Made by a program: the position numbers and the translations under genes
Shown: positions 1-11,238 of the stretch, piece by piece
Layout: each line of letters begins with the position of its first letter
Position numbering within the stretch: the stretch's first letter is position 1
Notes under the pieces: generated by a model
Seen by the model: only the letters and a program-made list of their open reading frames with translations
Database searches by the model: none
What the model was told of the DNA's origin: nothing
Assembly: GCA_937901905.1 (NCBI GenBank)
Contig: CALDIF010000074.1
Span: forward strand, 1 to 64,000
DNA: 64,000 bases
Direction of reading: 5' to 3'
Source: an uncultured Porphyromonadaceae bacterium
Lineage (GTDB): Bacteria; Bacteroidota; Bacteroidia; Bacteroidales; Muribaculaceae

Positions 1-534
1 GTTGATGGGCACTAACAGAATGGCCCATCCTCCGGGCTTCATGACGCGTTGGATTTCTTTAAAAGCCTTGTTGGCATCGTTCACATGTTCCAGCACATGG
101 TTACAGATCACCACATCGTAGGTGTCCGACGGCTGGTCGATGGCTGTCACGTCGAGATGCAGGTCGGCGATGGGCGAGTCCAAGTCGGCGGTTGTATAGT
201 CGAGGTTCCTCAAGGCGCGGAAACGTTTCAGGAAGGGCTGTTCAGGGGCGAAATGCAAGACTTTCAGGGGGGCCGTGAAGAAATCCGTTTTCTCTTTCAG
301 GTAAAGCCACAGCAAACGGTGGCGTTCAAGGGAGAGGCACTTGGGGCACATCCGGTTATCGACCGCATGGCCATAGCCGTAAGGCAGGAATTTCCTGAAG
401 TGATTGCCACACACGGGGCATTCCACCTTATTGCCCATATAGAACGGACGAATCAGGAAGCTGAACAGGTAGCTGCACCGAATCAGGAACTGCCGGGGGA
501 AGAGCTTTGTGAATAGGGAAATCAGCTTTTTCAT
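1..534 (-). CDS. Class I SAM-dependent methyltransferase, 3' end cut by window edge
   Basis: 178 codons are present and the C-terminus runs off the window. The N-terminus carries two Cys pairs (CPVC and CPKC, about 25 residues apart) that look like a zinc ribbon. A Rossmann methyltransferase core follows, with FAPE, then a TTADLD stretch, then VVICNHVLEHV and the late motif MKPGGWAILLVPIN. The ATG at 534 is chosen because the ATG just upstream reads straight into a stop. Such proteins often sit in capsule or O-antigen loci next to glycosyltransferases, and a GT4 remnant does lie immediately upstream on the same strand, with only 1 nt between its stop and this start. The substrate cannot be told. 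The family call is firm; the function is inferred. Confidence 0.75.
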   Translation of the reverse strand, partial: MKKLISLFTKLFPRQFLIRCSYLFSFLIRPFYMGNKVECPVCGNHFRKFLPYGYGHAVDNRMCPKCLSLERHRLLWLYLKEKTDFFTAPLKVLHFAPEQPFLKRFRALRNLDYTTADLDSPIADLHLDVTAIDQPSDTYDVVICNHVLEHVNDANKAFKEIQRVMKPGGWAILLVPIN

Positions 535-535
535 A

Positions 536-1075
536 TCATGTGTTGTTATTGACTAATGAAAGCATCAATGATGAAAGACGCGACCAAGAGTATTTCTCTT
601 TTTCGGTCGAGAGGCCCTTCTTGAAATCGTCATATCGCTGGTTTTCAAAGAAATCGACAAGGGCATTGGCAATCGCTGTCACGTCGGGTTTCACAGCGTA
701 ACCCACTTTGCCGTTAGGGACGATTTCCTCCAGGCCGCCCACGTCGGTCACCAGCATCGGTTTCTCAAAGTGATAGGCTATTTGGGTCACTCCGCTTTGG
801 GTAGCCGACTTATAGGGTTGGACAACGAGGTCGGAGGCGTTGAAATAATCCTTCACCTGGTCGTCGGGGATAAACTCATCTCTGACGATGACAGCGTCGT
901 CCAGTCCGTCATCGTGGATCATTTGCAGGTATTTCTCTTTCTCCTCATAGAACTCACCTGCGACGATCAGCTTTACGGGGAAGGCTCTCAGGCGGGGGTC
1001 GGCAAAGGCATCATCGCTGTCCAGAAAGCAGATGTATTTGCCTTTGGCCCTGGCAAGGCCCAAATTCCTGGCGGC

Positions 1076-1084
<9 letters not shown>
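536..1084 (-). pseudogene. Glycosyltransferase chimera: GT2 shred fused to GT4 C-terminus
   Basis: The reading frame is open, but it joins two unrelated families. Positions 1084-1010 encode the GT2 motif GPGAARNLGLARAKGKY followed by the DxD stretch FLDSDD. From about 1009 to 536 the protein is a GT4 C-terminal half (KLIVAGEFYE, FIPDDQVKDYF, DLVVQPYKSATQSG, MLVTDVGGLEEIVP), the nucleotide-sugar-binding lobe with its acceptor-side Glu motif. Neither family has its remaining domains. Further upstream the frame runs into the antisense of pyruvate phosphate dikinase, so the predicted start at 1186 is meaningless. A working enzyme is very unlikely. The GT4 part, lying directly before the methyltransferase, fits a polysaccharide locus. 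Confidence 0.75.
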
Positions 1085-2671
<1,587 letters not shown>

Positions 2672-2696
2672 GCGACGAAAGTTTAAACTGAACGAG

Positions 2697-2736
2697 TTAG
2701 GCGGACAGCCCCGATGAATAAAGGGCTTCCGCCTAA
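2697..2736 (+). terminator. Hairpin after ppdK
   Basis: TTAGGCGG (2697-2704) pairs with CCGCCTAA (2729-2736), and an inner AGCCC pairs with GGGCT. It lies 26 bp after the ppdK stop. There is no clean T run, so it may be a processing or attenuation hairpin. A second inverted repeat (GTTCATTC 2755-2762 with GAATGAAC 2782-2789) follows. Nothing else is recognisable between 2672 and 2975. Confidence 0.5.
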
Positions 2737-2975
2737 CTTCGTAAATGGAGGTCGGTTCATTCCGACACACTTTGTGACGCAGAATGAACGAAAAAGATTT
2801 GGAAAATCTTTGGATTTTTTGACCCCATGATTTGGACGTGATTTGGATTGAAAGTAAGCGAGTTGGCAGGACTTTACGATAACACTTGGCAAAACGATGG
2901 GAACACAGTTTGATTTTTTATAAATATGGCACATTTGCATCGATTTTTCTTGCATTTGCATTAACACATTGAATA

Positions 2976-3370
2976 TCAGTAGATAAAAAAGCCGCAACGA
3001 GTGCGGTCTTCACTACTTACAGTAAACCTGTTCATTACTTTCGGGAGCGATGGATTGCCGGCGGCGAGCAGGGCGAGACGTTCGGAGAGCGTGCGGTTGT
3101 CCTCGACGATGTTCATGTCGACGCCGGTGGCCTGCATCTGCGGAGTGTGAAACTTCAACAACGTTATTCCGGCATCGGCGTGGTCAACCGGCGTGAGGCA
3201 AGCCATGTCGAGGTCGAACTGCGAGACTATGCGTCCTGAGGGTTTGCCGTCCTCGTCAAGTTCTTCCTTGTTGGGTGTGAAGTATTCGACCGAGTGTGCC
3301 CGAAGATATGTCTTGAGCGGCTTGTCCCTGTTGGGCGTTCCTGCTGCTCTGCCGCCGAGATACAGACGTT
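2976..3370 (-). CDS. C-terminal fragment of an unrecognised protein
   Basis: This frame is open on the minus strand with the G/C-ending codon pattern of a real Bacteroidales gene. It contains segments such as YFTPNKEELDEDGKPSG, FDLDMACLTPVDHADAG and TLSERLALLAAGNPSLP, ending at a TGA. No family is recognised and no catalytic motif stands out. The N-terminal side fades out at about 3360-3389, where the plus strand takes over as coding (start of the polyvalent protein), so the gene has lost its 5' part at that junction. It could be a mobile-element protein or a stray chromosomal fragment. Confidence 0.45.
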
Positions 3371-6300
3371 GCGCGACTACGACCATCACCCTGCCACTGT
3401 TGAGTTTGACAATGAGTTAATAGCTCGTCGTGACGCGTTGCTTGCCGAGCAGGAGCGACGCGCCGCTGCAAGCGCACCCCCTGTTGCCGAGAACGAAATG
3501 CAGCCTGTGCAGGATGTTGCCACCGAGCCGGAGCAAGCCAATGAGGCGATGCCGGTGGGTGCTAACGGTAAGAAGGACTACCGTGCGGCAGGTGCCGAGC
3601 GTACGTCGCGACACATCTATGATGAGTTGGGCTTGAGCGAGGAGGGTGCCGACAAGGTTGTCGCCAACAACATCAAGGCAGCTGATGAGGCGTTGAAGAA
3701 AGCGCGTAAGGCGGCTGAAAAGGTGGGTGACAAGATTACAGACCCCGACGAAATGGTGGAGGCCGAACAACAAGCGCAAAAAGCCGTTGAGGAGGCTGAA
3801 CAAACCAAGGCATTCTGGCAGGAGGTGCAAGCACGTCGCGCAGCAGTTGTCAAAGCCGAGCGTGAGCGCGTTGCGGCTGAGAAAGCGGTAGAACAGACGC
3901 AAGCCGAAAACCTAAACTACCGACTCTCTGATGAGGTTGATGAGAATGGGCACCAGTTTGTTCTCAACTCGGAGGGCAATATTGAATTCGGGCGTATTGC
4001 CGAGGACACCGGCTTGACTCCGGCTCCCATTTTGTTGAGCGAGGGAGTTATCACTAATCCCAACACAAAAGCAGGTTACGGGTTATTGCATATTGAGGCT
4101 CGCCACGGTGAGCAGATACGTTCGGCAGGTTATCGCTCTGTATTAGAGTTTATCGAGGAAGTTGCCAAAAATTATGAGGTAATCCGCAAGGGTAACGACC
4201 GTGATGGCAGAGAGACGTACATACTCCAACTTACCGACAAACACAATAACACGTTGATGGTTGAACTGTCGGGTGATGGGACATACTGGAATATTAACAC
4301 CGCAGGAATTTTCAAGACTTCCTACGGTGCTGATAGAACTGTTGTGTATAACCGCCATACTACGGCTAATCAATCTGCCGAAACTGATGAAGCATCGCTC
4401 TCGGGAGAACAAAGCGGCACAACTCCCTCAACCCGCATGAACGCTCCTGCACAATCAGCTGATGTCGTTTCTGACGGCAAAGGTACGGATAATTCTCCGA
4501 GTGAGCAAGGGAAGGTTAAAAAAAGTGCCGGCGGTGAAGTGAGTTACGACCGCAGCCGCAAGATTTGGAGCGGTTTGCCTGACGGTATGAAAGTGTTTTC
4601 TAACGGCAGGGCTGACCGTTACGGCGAAGTGTACGGCTATCCCCATGTGCCGGGTGTTACCGACATTGAGCTTGTCTACGACGAGCGTCACGACGAGAGC
4701 CATGTGCGCGTGTGGGTCAGCGACCACCATGCCGAGACACCCGGGAGAATTATCGAGCGGTTGGAGCGTGAGGGTGTTGAGTTGGACTCTCACAGCGAGC
4801 GTGGTGAGTACCGTGACTTCGAGACATGGGACGATGCGGTCGCCTTTGAGCGTCATGTGCGCGAGATAGAGGCGGAGGTGCACGACCGGGGAGTCGTCGG
4901 TGATGCTGTGCCGGAGAATGCGATGCAGCCGGTGGAGGAGCCGGTTGTGCAGGATGGTGCAGGAGGAGAAGACAGTCAGGGCAATCGCTTGAATAGAGAC
5001 GGCAGTCTGCACACAGAGGTTGTCGGAAGCGTTGATGAAATCACCGATGATGATTTTGAGTCATCGGACGGTGAGGTCAAGGAGCAACGTGGCATTGGAG
5101 AGGTTCAACCATTGGACAGCGAGCGCGAGCGTGAGTTGGGTGAGGCGTTGGTTGAGGTGATGCGTGGTGCCGGCATCGAGGTGGTGACTGACGAGGCTGA
5201 GGGGCAGCGTGTGCTGGACGCGGCGCGGCGTGCGATGGAGGCTCTGCGTGAGATGGGCAAAAGAAAATCAGCAACCGGAACCGCCTCCGTTCCCGAGGGG
5301 GAACATCATCACGCCGTCATTTCGGTTGCTGAATATGGTGCAAAGGTAGTAAAAAATCTCGAAACCCTTGCAAAATCCTACGAAAATATTTCTGGCCTTC
5401 GTAAGAATTTCCTCTCTGAATTGGCCTCGGTACTTGGGGCACAACACCATGGCAGCAGTAGCCAATATATTGACTTCAAGACTGCCGACGGCCGGTTGTA
5501 TACCATCCGTCTTGCCGACCACAATGCACATGTCAGTGGCTTTGACAATGAAGGACGCGAAGAAGGAATCAGCATTGTTGTGACCCCGAAGCAGAACATG
5601 GGGATCAACAATGATGGTGAAGCGCATCTTGTTGAGTTCTATTACAACTCCATGAAGTTGCGCAAGGCTGAAGGGCATCCTTTTGCCGCTATCGTGCGTT
5701 CGTTGCAGCAGGCGTTGTACAGCGGTGAGTACAATGACACGACCGGGCTTGCCGAACGACAAGAGGTGAACGATGCGAACGTGTTGCGTGAGATGCGTGT
5801 GTGGCACGGCAGCGGAGCGGACTTCGACCACTTCGACCACTCGCACATGGGCGAGGGCGAGGGTGCTCAAGCCTACGGCTGGGGTACATACGTGACGGAG
5901 GTTGACGGCATCGCGAAGAGGTATGCAGAGAAGCCGTCACGGTCACAACGGCAATCCGAGGAGACAAATGTTAAGTACAAGGGCGTTGCGGTGCTACTGC
6001 CATTGGCTCACTTGCGTGCGAGCAAGCAAGGTATGACACGAGGTGAATATAGCGTTGCACTTGAGTTGCACTTGAATCCTCATTTGTCGGTCGAAAGAGC
6101 GATTGAGACTGTGCGTGAGAAGTATAGTGAGCACCCCGAGCAAGTGCGTGAGCAGATAGGTCGTGAACTTGATGCCATTGATCCCGGTGACTATGATGTC
6201 ACCGAGCCGACCCGTATTCTCTACGAGGTGGAGATACCGGATAATAACGGCGGTAATTATCTATCGTGGGACAAGCCTTTGGAGCGTAGTCGCAAGAGTG

Positions 6301-9101
6301 ATATTGTTGACCGCCTGTATGAAAAACTGCTTGCCGAGGACGCGGATGGCTCTTATGATAATGAAGCCGCCCGTAACGGTTTGGCCGATGAGTTGCGCAG
6401 TGCGTTTAACAGTGACGGGTTGCGTGGTGGCGATGTGTACGGTTCGGTCAGTGCTTTTCTGGGCGGCGACAAGGCGGCGAGCGAGTTTCTGCGTGACTGC
6501 GGTTTTGTGGGCATTGAGTACCCGACGAACTACCTGAGCGGCGGCAATGAGAGCGGCGAGAAGAACTATGTGATATTCAACGAGGGCGACGCGCGGATCA
6601 CGGGCAAGGAGCGTTTTTTCCGCACGGCCGACGGTGAGGTGTACGGTTTCACTAAGGACGGTAAGATATATCTTGACCCGAAGTTGATGAACGCGGAGTC
6701 GCCTGTGCATGAGTACAGCCACTTGTGGAGCGATGCGTTGGAGGAGAGAAATCCCGAGGCATGGGCACACTTGAAGAAAGAGTTGTTCAAGGATAAGGAC
6801 TTGACCGAGTGGGTGAAGAAACTTTATCCCGAACTCGCGGGTAACGAGAACGAGTTGGCGCATGAGGTGTTCAGCCACTTCAGCGGTCGTCGTGGCGCGG
6901 AGCGGATGCGTGCTGAGCAGGAACGCATGGAGCGTGAGAACAAGAACGGTGTGTTTGGCTTGGCACGCATCAAGGCGATGTTCGCACGTTTGAGAAATCT
7001 GCTGTCAAAGTTTTGGCAGATGGCGCGTGACTTGTTTGCCGGTAACAACACACGGCTTAAGGAGATGCGTGCAGAGGACTTCGCCGACATGGCGTTGGCA
7101 GACTTGCTGAATCAAACTCCGCTTCGCCCCATGGAGAAAGCGGAAAGAGTAAAAGGCAACGATGAGTCTCGTCGTGAGGTGACGCTGAATGCGGTGCGTG
7201 GCAATAGCGACATCATGTTCCAGAAGCGCGAGGAGTTGCCATTCAGCGAGAGAAATACATTCTCAACAACGATAGAGGAATTTGACCGAGTTCGCGAACG
7301 TGCTTTGCGTGAAAATGGCATTGTTGCTCCCGGATTAGCTGACATGGAAGTTGAGGTGACTCCAGTTGAGGAACATGGTTTCAAGGGAGAAAAGCCAATC
7401 TCACAAGCAAGGGAATGGGCTTTTGAGCATCTTGCTACCAAAAAAGATGAGAACGGCAACTATATTGACCGTCCAACACTAAACGACGGCACACCTTATG
7501 TTATTACTAACAACGCGATAAAAAAATACTTGTCGCAGAAGTCAATCGATAAAACCGGTGATGTCAAACTACACTTATCTGTGTTGAAGCAACTGCAAGA
7601 CATTATCAAGCGTAGTATTGATGCAGAAATACATGCGAGTTACATAAAAGGCGAAGATGACGAGAGAGATGCCGATAACGGCATCATTGAAAATCAGCTT
7701 GTACATCGTCTATATGGTGCAGTAAGCCACAATGGAAAAGTTTACCGCGTCAAGACTACCGTTATTGAGGAGCGCGATGGTGAAAACCGTGCATACACCT
7801 ATGAGGTGACTGATGCAGAAATAGAATTGGTCAAGACAGCTGTCTCGACCAAAGCGGAGCCTATGGGGCTTCCCCACATAGGTACTGCAAATTTACTCCA
7901 AAAAGTTGAGAAAACCAACGAAAAATGCAAAAAATTGCTTGATGAGAGTGAAAATGCCGGTGAGGGCGACAAGCCAAATGAACCCACGTTGTACCGTATA
8001 CGTGAGGACGAGGCGCCAACAAAGACAGGCATCGGCTATAAGGTGTTTGTGCTGAAAGACGGCAAACTCTATCCGCCTATGGTGGCGAACCCCGGCGGCG
8101 AGGCTACGCCCGTGCACGTGTGGCTTGATGCCGATGCCGCGCCCGTGGCAGGTCTAAGCAAGACAGGGCGGCAGCAAGTCAAGGCAGGCGGCAAAGGTAC
8201 GCAGGGCGGCAGCGGCAAGTTGGCTTATCGTCCGGGGTGGCACTTGGGTGAGATACCGTACGCGATACAGTTCAACCGCCTCAACCCCGCGACAGGACAA
8301 CGAGAGTTGTTCCCGGCTAACTTTGTGTGGGCAGAGGTGGAGTATGCCGATGATGTGGACTATAACGACGCAGCTCGCAGCTATGGCATCAACCCCAGCG
8401 GAAAATATCAACATTCGCTTGCCGGACTGCCCTACTTGCCCGAGAACGGCGCATACAAGTACCGCACCAATCCCGACCCGAACACCGACCCGTGGATTAT
8501 CACCGGCGCGATGCGCTTGAAGCGCATACTCACCCCGAGCGAGGTCGATGAAATGGTGCGTCGTGCCGGTCGCGAGCCGCAGCAACGCCAAGAGGGTGCT
8601 ATCACCGACGAGCAGGTGAACGCGCTTAACGCCGCCATTGATAAAGCCACACAAGAGGACAAGTCGGTGATGCGTCGTGTGGCGGAGCAGCTGGGCGAGA
8701 AGTGGGGCGTTCCGGTCAATATATACGGCAGTGCTGATGAGGTGACGCACAGCAACGCGGAAGAACAAGCAAGTCGTCAAAGCTCGAAAGGTTGGTGGGA
8801 CTCGAAAACGGGTCGAATCGGCATCGTGCTTGGTAATCACCGCGATGTGGATGATGTAAAGGCGACGATGGCTCACGAGGCAGTTGCGCACTACGGATTG
8901 CGCGAGCTGATTGGCGAGGAGCGTTATAACGAGTTCCTCGACGAGGTGTACAAGCACCTGCGCGATGACTTGAAGCAGCGTATTGACGAGCGCGCCGGTC
9001 GTGCGTTTATGAACGACACATTTGGTGAGGGCGGCAAGAAGCGAGACTATGAGTCGCACCGTCGCACGCAGGTTGACGAGTTGTTCGGCGAGTTGGCATA
9101 G
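3369..9101 (+). CDS. Giant polyvalent mobile-element protein, N-terminal and central part (5' truncated, ends at amber codon)
   Basis: More than 1900 codons of a multi-domain 'polyvalent protein' of the kind carried by Bacteroidetes phages and conjugative elements. Along the gene: Ala/Glu-rich coiled region (3420-3900); a barnase/EndoU/RelE-like domain (GYGLLHIEARHG, about 4075-4380); a small alpha/beta domain (about 4536-4880); another polyvalent-associated domain (about 5330-5690); an ADP-ribosyltransferase-like domain (VWHGSGADF, GWGTYVTE, about 5794-6600); a zincin-like HEYSH site near 6709; a nuclease-like LPD domain (about 7570-7840); a further LPD-type region (about 8230-8580); and a second zincin motif HEAVAH near 8874. 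The first ATG (3294) lies in antisense sequence, so the true start is lost. The frame continues past TAG 9099-9101. In this family such proteins are thought to enter the recipient with the DNA and counter host defences; here it is probably a remnant. Confidence 0.7.
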   Translation: MRDYDHHPATVEFDNELIARRDALLAEQERRAAASAPPVAENEMQPVQDVATEPEQANEAMPVGANGKKDYRAAGAERTSRHIYDELGLSEEGADKVVANNIKAADEALKKARKAAEKVGDKITDPDEMVEAEQQAQKAVEEAEQTKAFWQEVQARRAAVVKAERERVAAEKAVEQTQAENLNYRLSDEVDENGHQFVLNSEGNIEFGRIAEDTGLTPAPILLSEGVITNPNTKAGYGLLHIEARHGEQIRSAGYRSVLEFIEEVAKNYEVIRKGNDRDGRETYILQLTDKHNNTLMVELSGDGTYWNINTAGIFKTSYGADRTVVYNRHTTANQSAETDEASLSGEQSGTTPSTRMNAPAQSADVVSDGKGTDNSPSEQGKVKKSAGGEVSYDRSRKIWSGLPDGMKVFSNGRADRYGEVYGYPHVPGVTDIELVYDERHDESHVRVWVSDHHAETPGRIIERLEREGVELDSHSERGEYRDFETWDDAVAFERHVREIEAEVHDRGVVGDAVPENAMQPVEEPVVQDGAGGEDSQGNRLNRDGSLHTEVVGSVDEITDDDFESSDGEVKEQRGIGEVQPLDSERERELGEALVEVMRGAGIEVVTDEAEGQRVLDAARRAMEALREMGKRKSATGTASVPEGEHHHAVISVAEYGAKVVKNLETLAKSYENISGLRKNFLSELASVLGAQHHGSSSQYIDFKTADGRLYTIRLADHNAHVSGFDNEGREEGISIVVTPKQNMGINNDGEAHLVEFYYNSMKLRKAEGHPFAAIVRSLQQALYSGEYNDTTGLAERQEVNDANVLREMRVWHGSGADFDHFDHSHMGEGEGAQAYGWGTYVTEVDGIAKRYAEKPSRSQRQSEETNVKYKGVAVLLPLAHLRASKQGMTRGEYSVALELHLNPHLSVERAIETVREKYSEHPEQVREQIGRELDAIDPGDYDVTEPTRILYEVEIPDNNGGNYLSWDKPLERSRKSDIVDRLYEKLLAEDADGSYDNEAARNGLADELRSAFNSDGLRGGDVYGSVSAFLGGDKAASEFLRDCGFVGIEYPTNYLSGGNESGEKNYVIFNEGDARITGKERFFRTADGEVYGFTKDGKIYLDPKLMNAESPVHEYSHLWSDALEERNPEAWAHLKKELFKDKDLTEWVKKLYPELAGNENELAHEVFSHFSGRRGAERMRAEQERMERENKNGVFGLARIKAMFARLRNLLSKFWQMARDLFAGNNTRLKEMRAEDFADMALADLLNQTPLRPMEKAERVKGNDESRREVTLNAVRGNSDIMFQKREELPFSERNTFSTTIEEFDRVRERALRENGIVAPGLADMEVEVTPVEEHGFKGEKPISQAREWAFEHLATKKDENGNYIDRPTLNDGTPYVITNNAIKKYLSQKSIDKTGDVKLHLSVLKQLQDIIKRSIDAEIHASYIKGEDDERDADNGIIENQLVHRLYGAVSHNGKVYRVKTTVIEERDGENRAYTYEVTDAEIELVKTAVSTKAEPMGLPHIGTANLLQKVEKTNEKCKKLLDESENAGEGDKPNEPTLYRIREDEAPTKTGIGYKVFVLKDGKLYPPMVANPGGEATPVHVWLDADAAPVAGLSKTGRQQVKAGGKGTQGGSGKLAYRPGWHLGEIPYAIQFNRLNPATGQRELFPANFVWAEVEYADDVDYNDAARSYGINPSGKYQHSLAGLPYLPENGAYKYRTNPDPNTDPWIITGAMRLKRILTPSEVDEMVRRAGREPQQRQEGAITDEQVNALNAAIDKATQEDKSVMRRVAEQLGEKWGVPVNIYGSADEVTHSNAEEQASRQSSKGWWDSKTGRIGIVLGNHRDVDDVKATMAHEAVAHYGLRELIGEERYNEFLDEVYKHLRDDLKQRIDERAGRAFMNDTFGEGGKKRDYESHRRTQVDELFGELA

Positions 9102-9839
9102 AAACCGTTTGAGGAGTTTAACGGTAAGGAGCGTAACTTGTGGCAGTGGTTGAAAGCCAAGGTGCGTCATCTGTTGAACCGGTTCCTCGGCTCATTGAAG
9201 TTGCCGAAGTGGTTTACACTCGGTGATAATGAACTGCGTTACATCTTGTGGCGCAGCAAGGAGCGATTGGAGCGTGGTAAGGAACACCCGATTGACCTTG
9301 CACGTGACATCGTGAAGCGTCGCGAGCTTGGGCTTGATGGTGAGACACGGTATAGCAGGGGCAAAAAAACAACCTCCAGCGAGAGGGACGGTGCGGTTTC
9401 AGGCAATCCGTCAGCTGAAGGTCTTCCGCAGGGAGGCAGCGCGCACCTAAGCCGTTGGCCACTAACTTCTCAAACCCCTTTGGATGCTGCAAAATTACTA
9501 CAAAATACCGATGTGACAATGCGTAGCGTTAGAAAAATATTGAATGAGGGCGAAATTCTTGATGGCAAGCGTGCGATAAAGACCGAGAGTCAAGCGGTGA
9601 GAGCATTGGGTAACGCTTTGCACCTTGATAAGTCGGACAGCAGCCAGTCGTACTATGGTGATTTCTATGAGGGCGACCTGATAGCCGGCGACCAAACTGT
9701 CCGTGTACGCATATCGACTCACCCGGCAAATGGGTCACGCATCGGCAATGCTCCTATCGACGATAAGATAAGTTTATTTATCCATAAGGACGGTGAGCAT
9801 GTGAGCTCAAGGCAATACCGTTCATGTTCACGACAATGA
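9102..9839 (+). pseudogene. Polyvalent protein continuation after the amber codon
   Basis: The same reading frame continues directly after TAG as KPFEEFNGKERNLWQWLK, so one stop codon splits a single gene. A first possible restart is the TTG at 9138. The segment ends with another small polyvalent-type domain (ALHLDKSDSSQSYYGDFYEG, RISTHPANGSR, ISLFIHKDGEHV, about 9480-9800). Around 9808 the coding signal moves to the next frame: GNTVHVHDNDYGQELCEAWP reads on from 9811 to about 9886, while the original frame dies in an unlikely tail. The gene therefore carries one nonsense codon and one frameshift, and then stops against the MATE gene. It is most likely decaying or a sequence artefact. Confidence 0.6.
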
Positions 9840-9886
9840 TTACGGACAGGAACTGTGTGAAGCGTGGCCACCTGCTGAAAGAAGTG

Positions 9887-11203
9887 TCAGTTCAATTCCA
9901 TTCGCACGTGAGTCAGTTTGTGCAACGTCACAATCAGCAACGCTTCGATGACGTAAGCAATAAGATAACTGTACCACAACCATGACGGCGCATAGCGCGA
10001 CACAAGCCACAACACAGGAATGACCGTGAGCGATAGAGCAAAGGAGATAAACAGTGCCATGCGATGTTGTGAATACAATTTGTATATTATCATCAAAACG
10101 TAGATGTAACAAAAGGGTATGAAACTGAGCGAGAAGATGCGCAATGCCCTATCACTCTCGGTTATAAGCTCAGGTTCATCGGCACCGAACAAGCGGGCTA
10201 TCGCTTGAGGGTCGATCCACACGAAAAGACACGTAACAATCATCGCCACTGTAATAAAACGCAACGACTTGCGCAAAACCAAACGGAAGGCATCACTGTC
10301 GCCCTTGCCCACCTCAATGGCTCCGAGCGACTGAATGGTGCGACACACACCGGCAAGAAACAGATTGTAAATTTGTAACAAATTCATGCAAACAGCAAAG
10401 GCAAAAATGCCTATGCGCCCTTGAGACGACAAAACTATGCTATTGGAACTGAACAGCAGTAAGGTCAAGCACACCGACGCGATGGCGAGTGGAGCACCTT
10501 GTGAAATGATATTGCCGAAAGCCCTACTCGTGTGAGAGAGCGTAAAACGCAGGTGATTGTCGACATATCCGAAATGACGACACATTATCGCGATACCCAC
10601 CAAGTGACCGACAACAGTAGCCGTTGACGAGCCTTCAATGCCCCAACCGAAAAATTTGATAAACACAATATCAAGAGCGAGATTGACGGCATTGTCAATC
10701 AATATCGCGACCGAAACAAGACGCGGACTGCCGTCTACACCGACCATCGTACTGAGTGCCCACATCAACATATAGACAGGCGCTCCCAACATCATGACAA
10801 CGAGGTAATCGCGAGTCGGACTAAACAGTTGTTCGTTGTCACACAACCAATAAGTCACCGTGTCGGGCACGATGAGTCCGCCCATCATGAGAATCAAGCC
10901 GACACCGAGACACGATAACATTGATATAGTGAAAATGTAAGCCGCACGCTGAGTATCCTTTTTACCTATTTCCATTCCCACGAGCATACCCGCGCCCGTC
11001 GCAAGCAACATACTCAAGGTAAACATGAACTGAACCAACGGTTTTGTCAAGTTAATGGCGCTGACACCGTCCCCACCTAACAGGTTGCCAACGATAACGG
11101 CATCAACCACATTGCCCAAACACCCCGATAGAGCAATGAGGATTGAAGACCACAGGAAACGCCAAAACCGGCTATTAAAGGCTGCTTTTTCTTCGGTATT
11201 CAT
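9887..11203 (-). CDS. MATE-family efflux transporter
   Basis: 438 residues, the usual length for multidrug and toxin extrusion proteins, which export cationic drugs or metabolites across the inner membrane using a Na+ or H+ gradient. About 12 hydrophobic segments are visible. The N-terminal lobe has the typical SGCLGNVVDAVIVGNLLGGD start, and the two six-helix halves are similar. The ATG at 11203 follows a plausible promoter. The Na+-NQR operon lies divergently upstream, so a Na+-driven pump would fit, but the coupling ion cannot be read from sequence. The gene seems complete and marks the beginning of the normal chromosomal backbone. Confidence 0.9.
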   Translation of the reverse strand: MNTEEKAAFNSRFWRFLWSSILIALSGCLGNVVDAVIVGNLLGGDGVSAINLTKPLVQFMFTLSMLLATGAGMLVGMEIGKKDTQRAAYIFTISMLSCLGVGLILMMGGLIVPDTVTYWLCDNEQLFSPTRDYLVVMMLGAPVYMLMWALSTMVGVDGSPRLVSVAILIDNAVNLALDIVFIKFFGWGIEGSSTATVVGHLVGIAIMCRHFGYVDNHLRFTLSHTSRAFGNIISQGAPLAIASVCLTLLLFSSNSIVLSSQGRIGIFAFAVCMNLLQIYNLFLAGVCRTIQSLGAIEVGKGDSDAFRLVLRKSLRFITVAMIVTCLFVWIDPQAIARLFGADEPELITESDRALRIFSLSFIPFCYIYVLMIIYKLYSQHRMALFISFALSLTVIPVLWLVSRYAPSWLWYSYLIAYVIEALLIVTLHKLTHVRMELN

Positions 11204-11238
11204 AATAATATCACAATCATGTGCAGTGTTAACGAGTA

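Noticed and set aside
770..1075. N-terminal extension of the ppdK frame
   Set aside because: Antisense to the glycosyltransferase; it has no similarity to the PPDK ATP-grasp domain.
2683..2997. Minus-strand frame of 104 codons
   Set aside because: It runs through a hairpin and AT-rich intergenic DNA, with no coding character or neighbours to support it.
9099..9101. Genome-wide TAG recoding
   Set aside because: The backbone genes use TAG as a normal stop (for example the ATPase and GH31 genes), so any recoding would have to belong to the mobile-element gene alone.
8154..9170. Long minus-strand open frame (338 codons) within the polyvalent gene
   Set aside because: The plus strand encodes recognisable domains including HEAVAH; the antisense frame is only low-complexity hydrophobic sequence.
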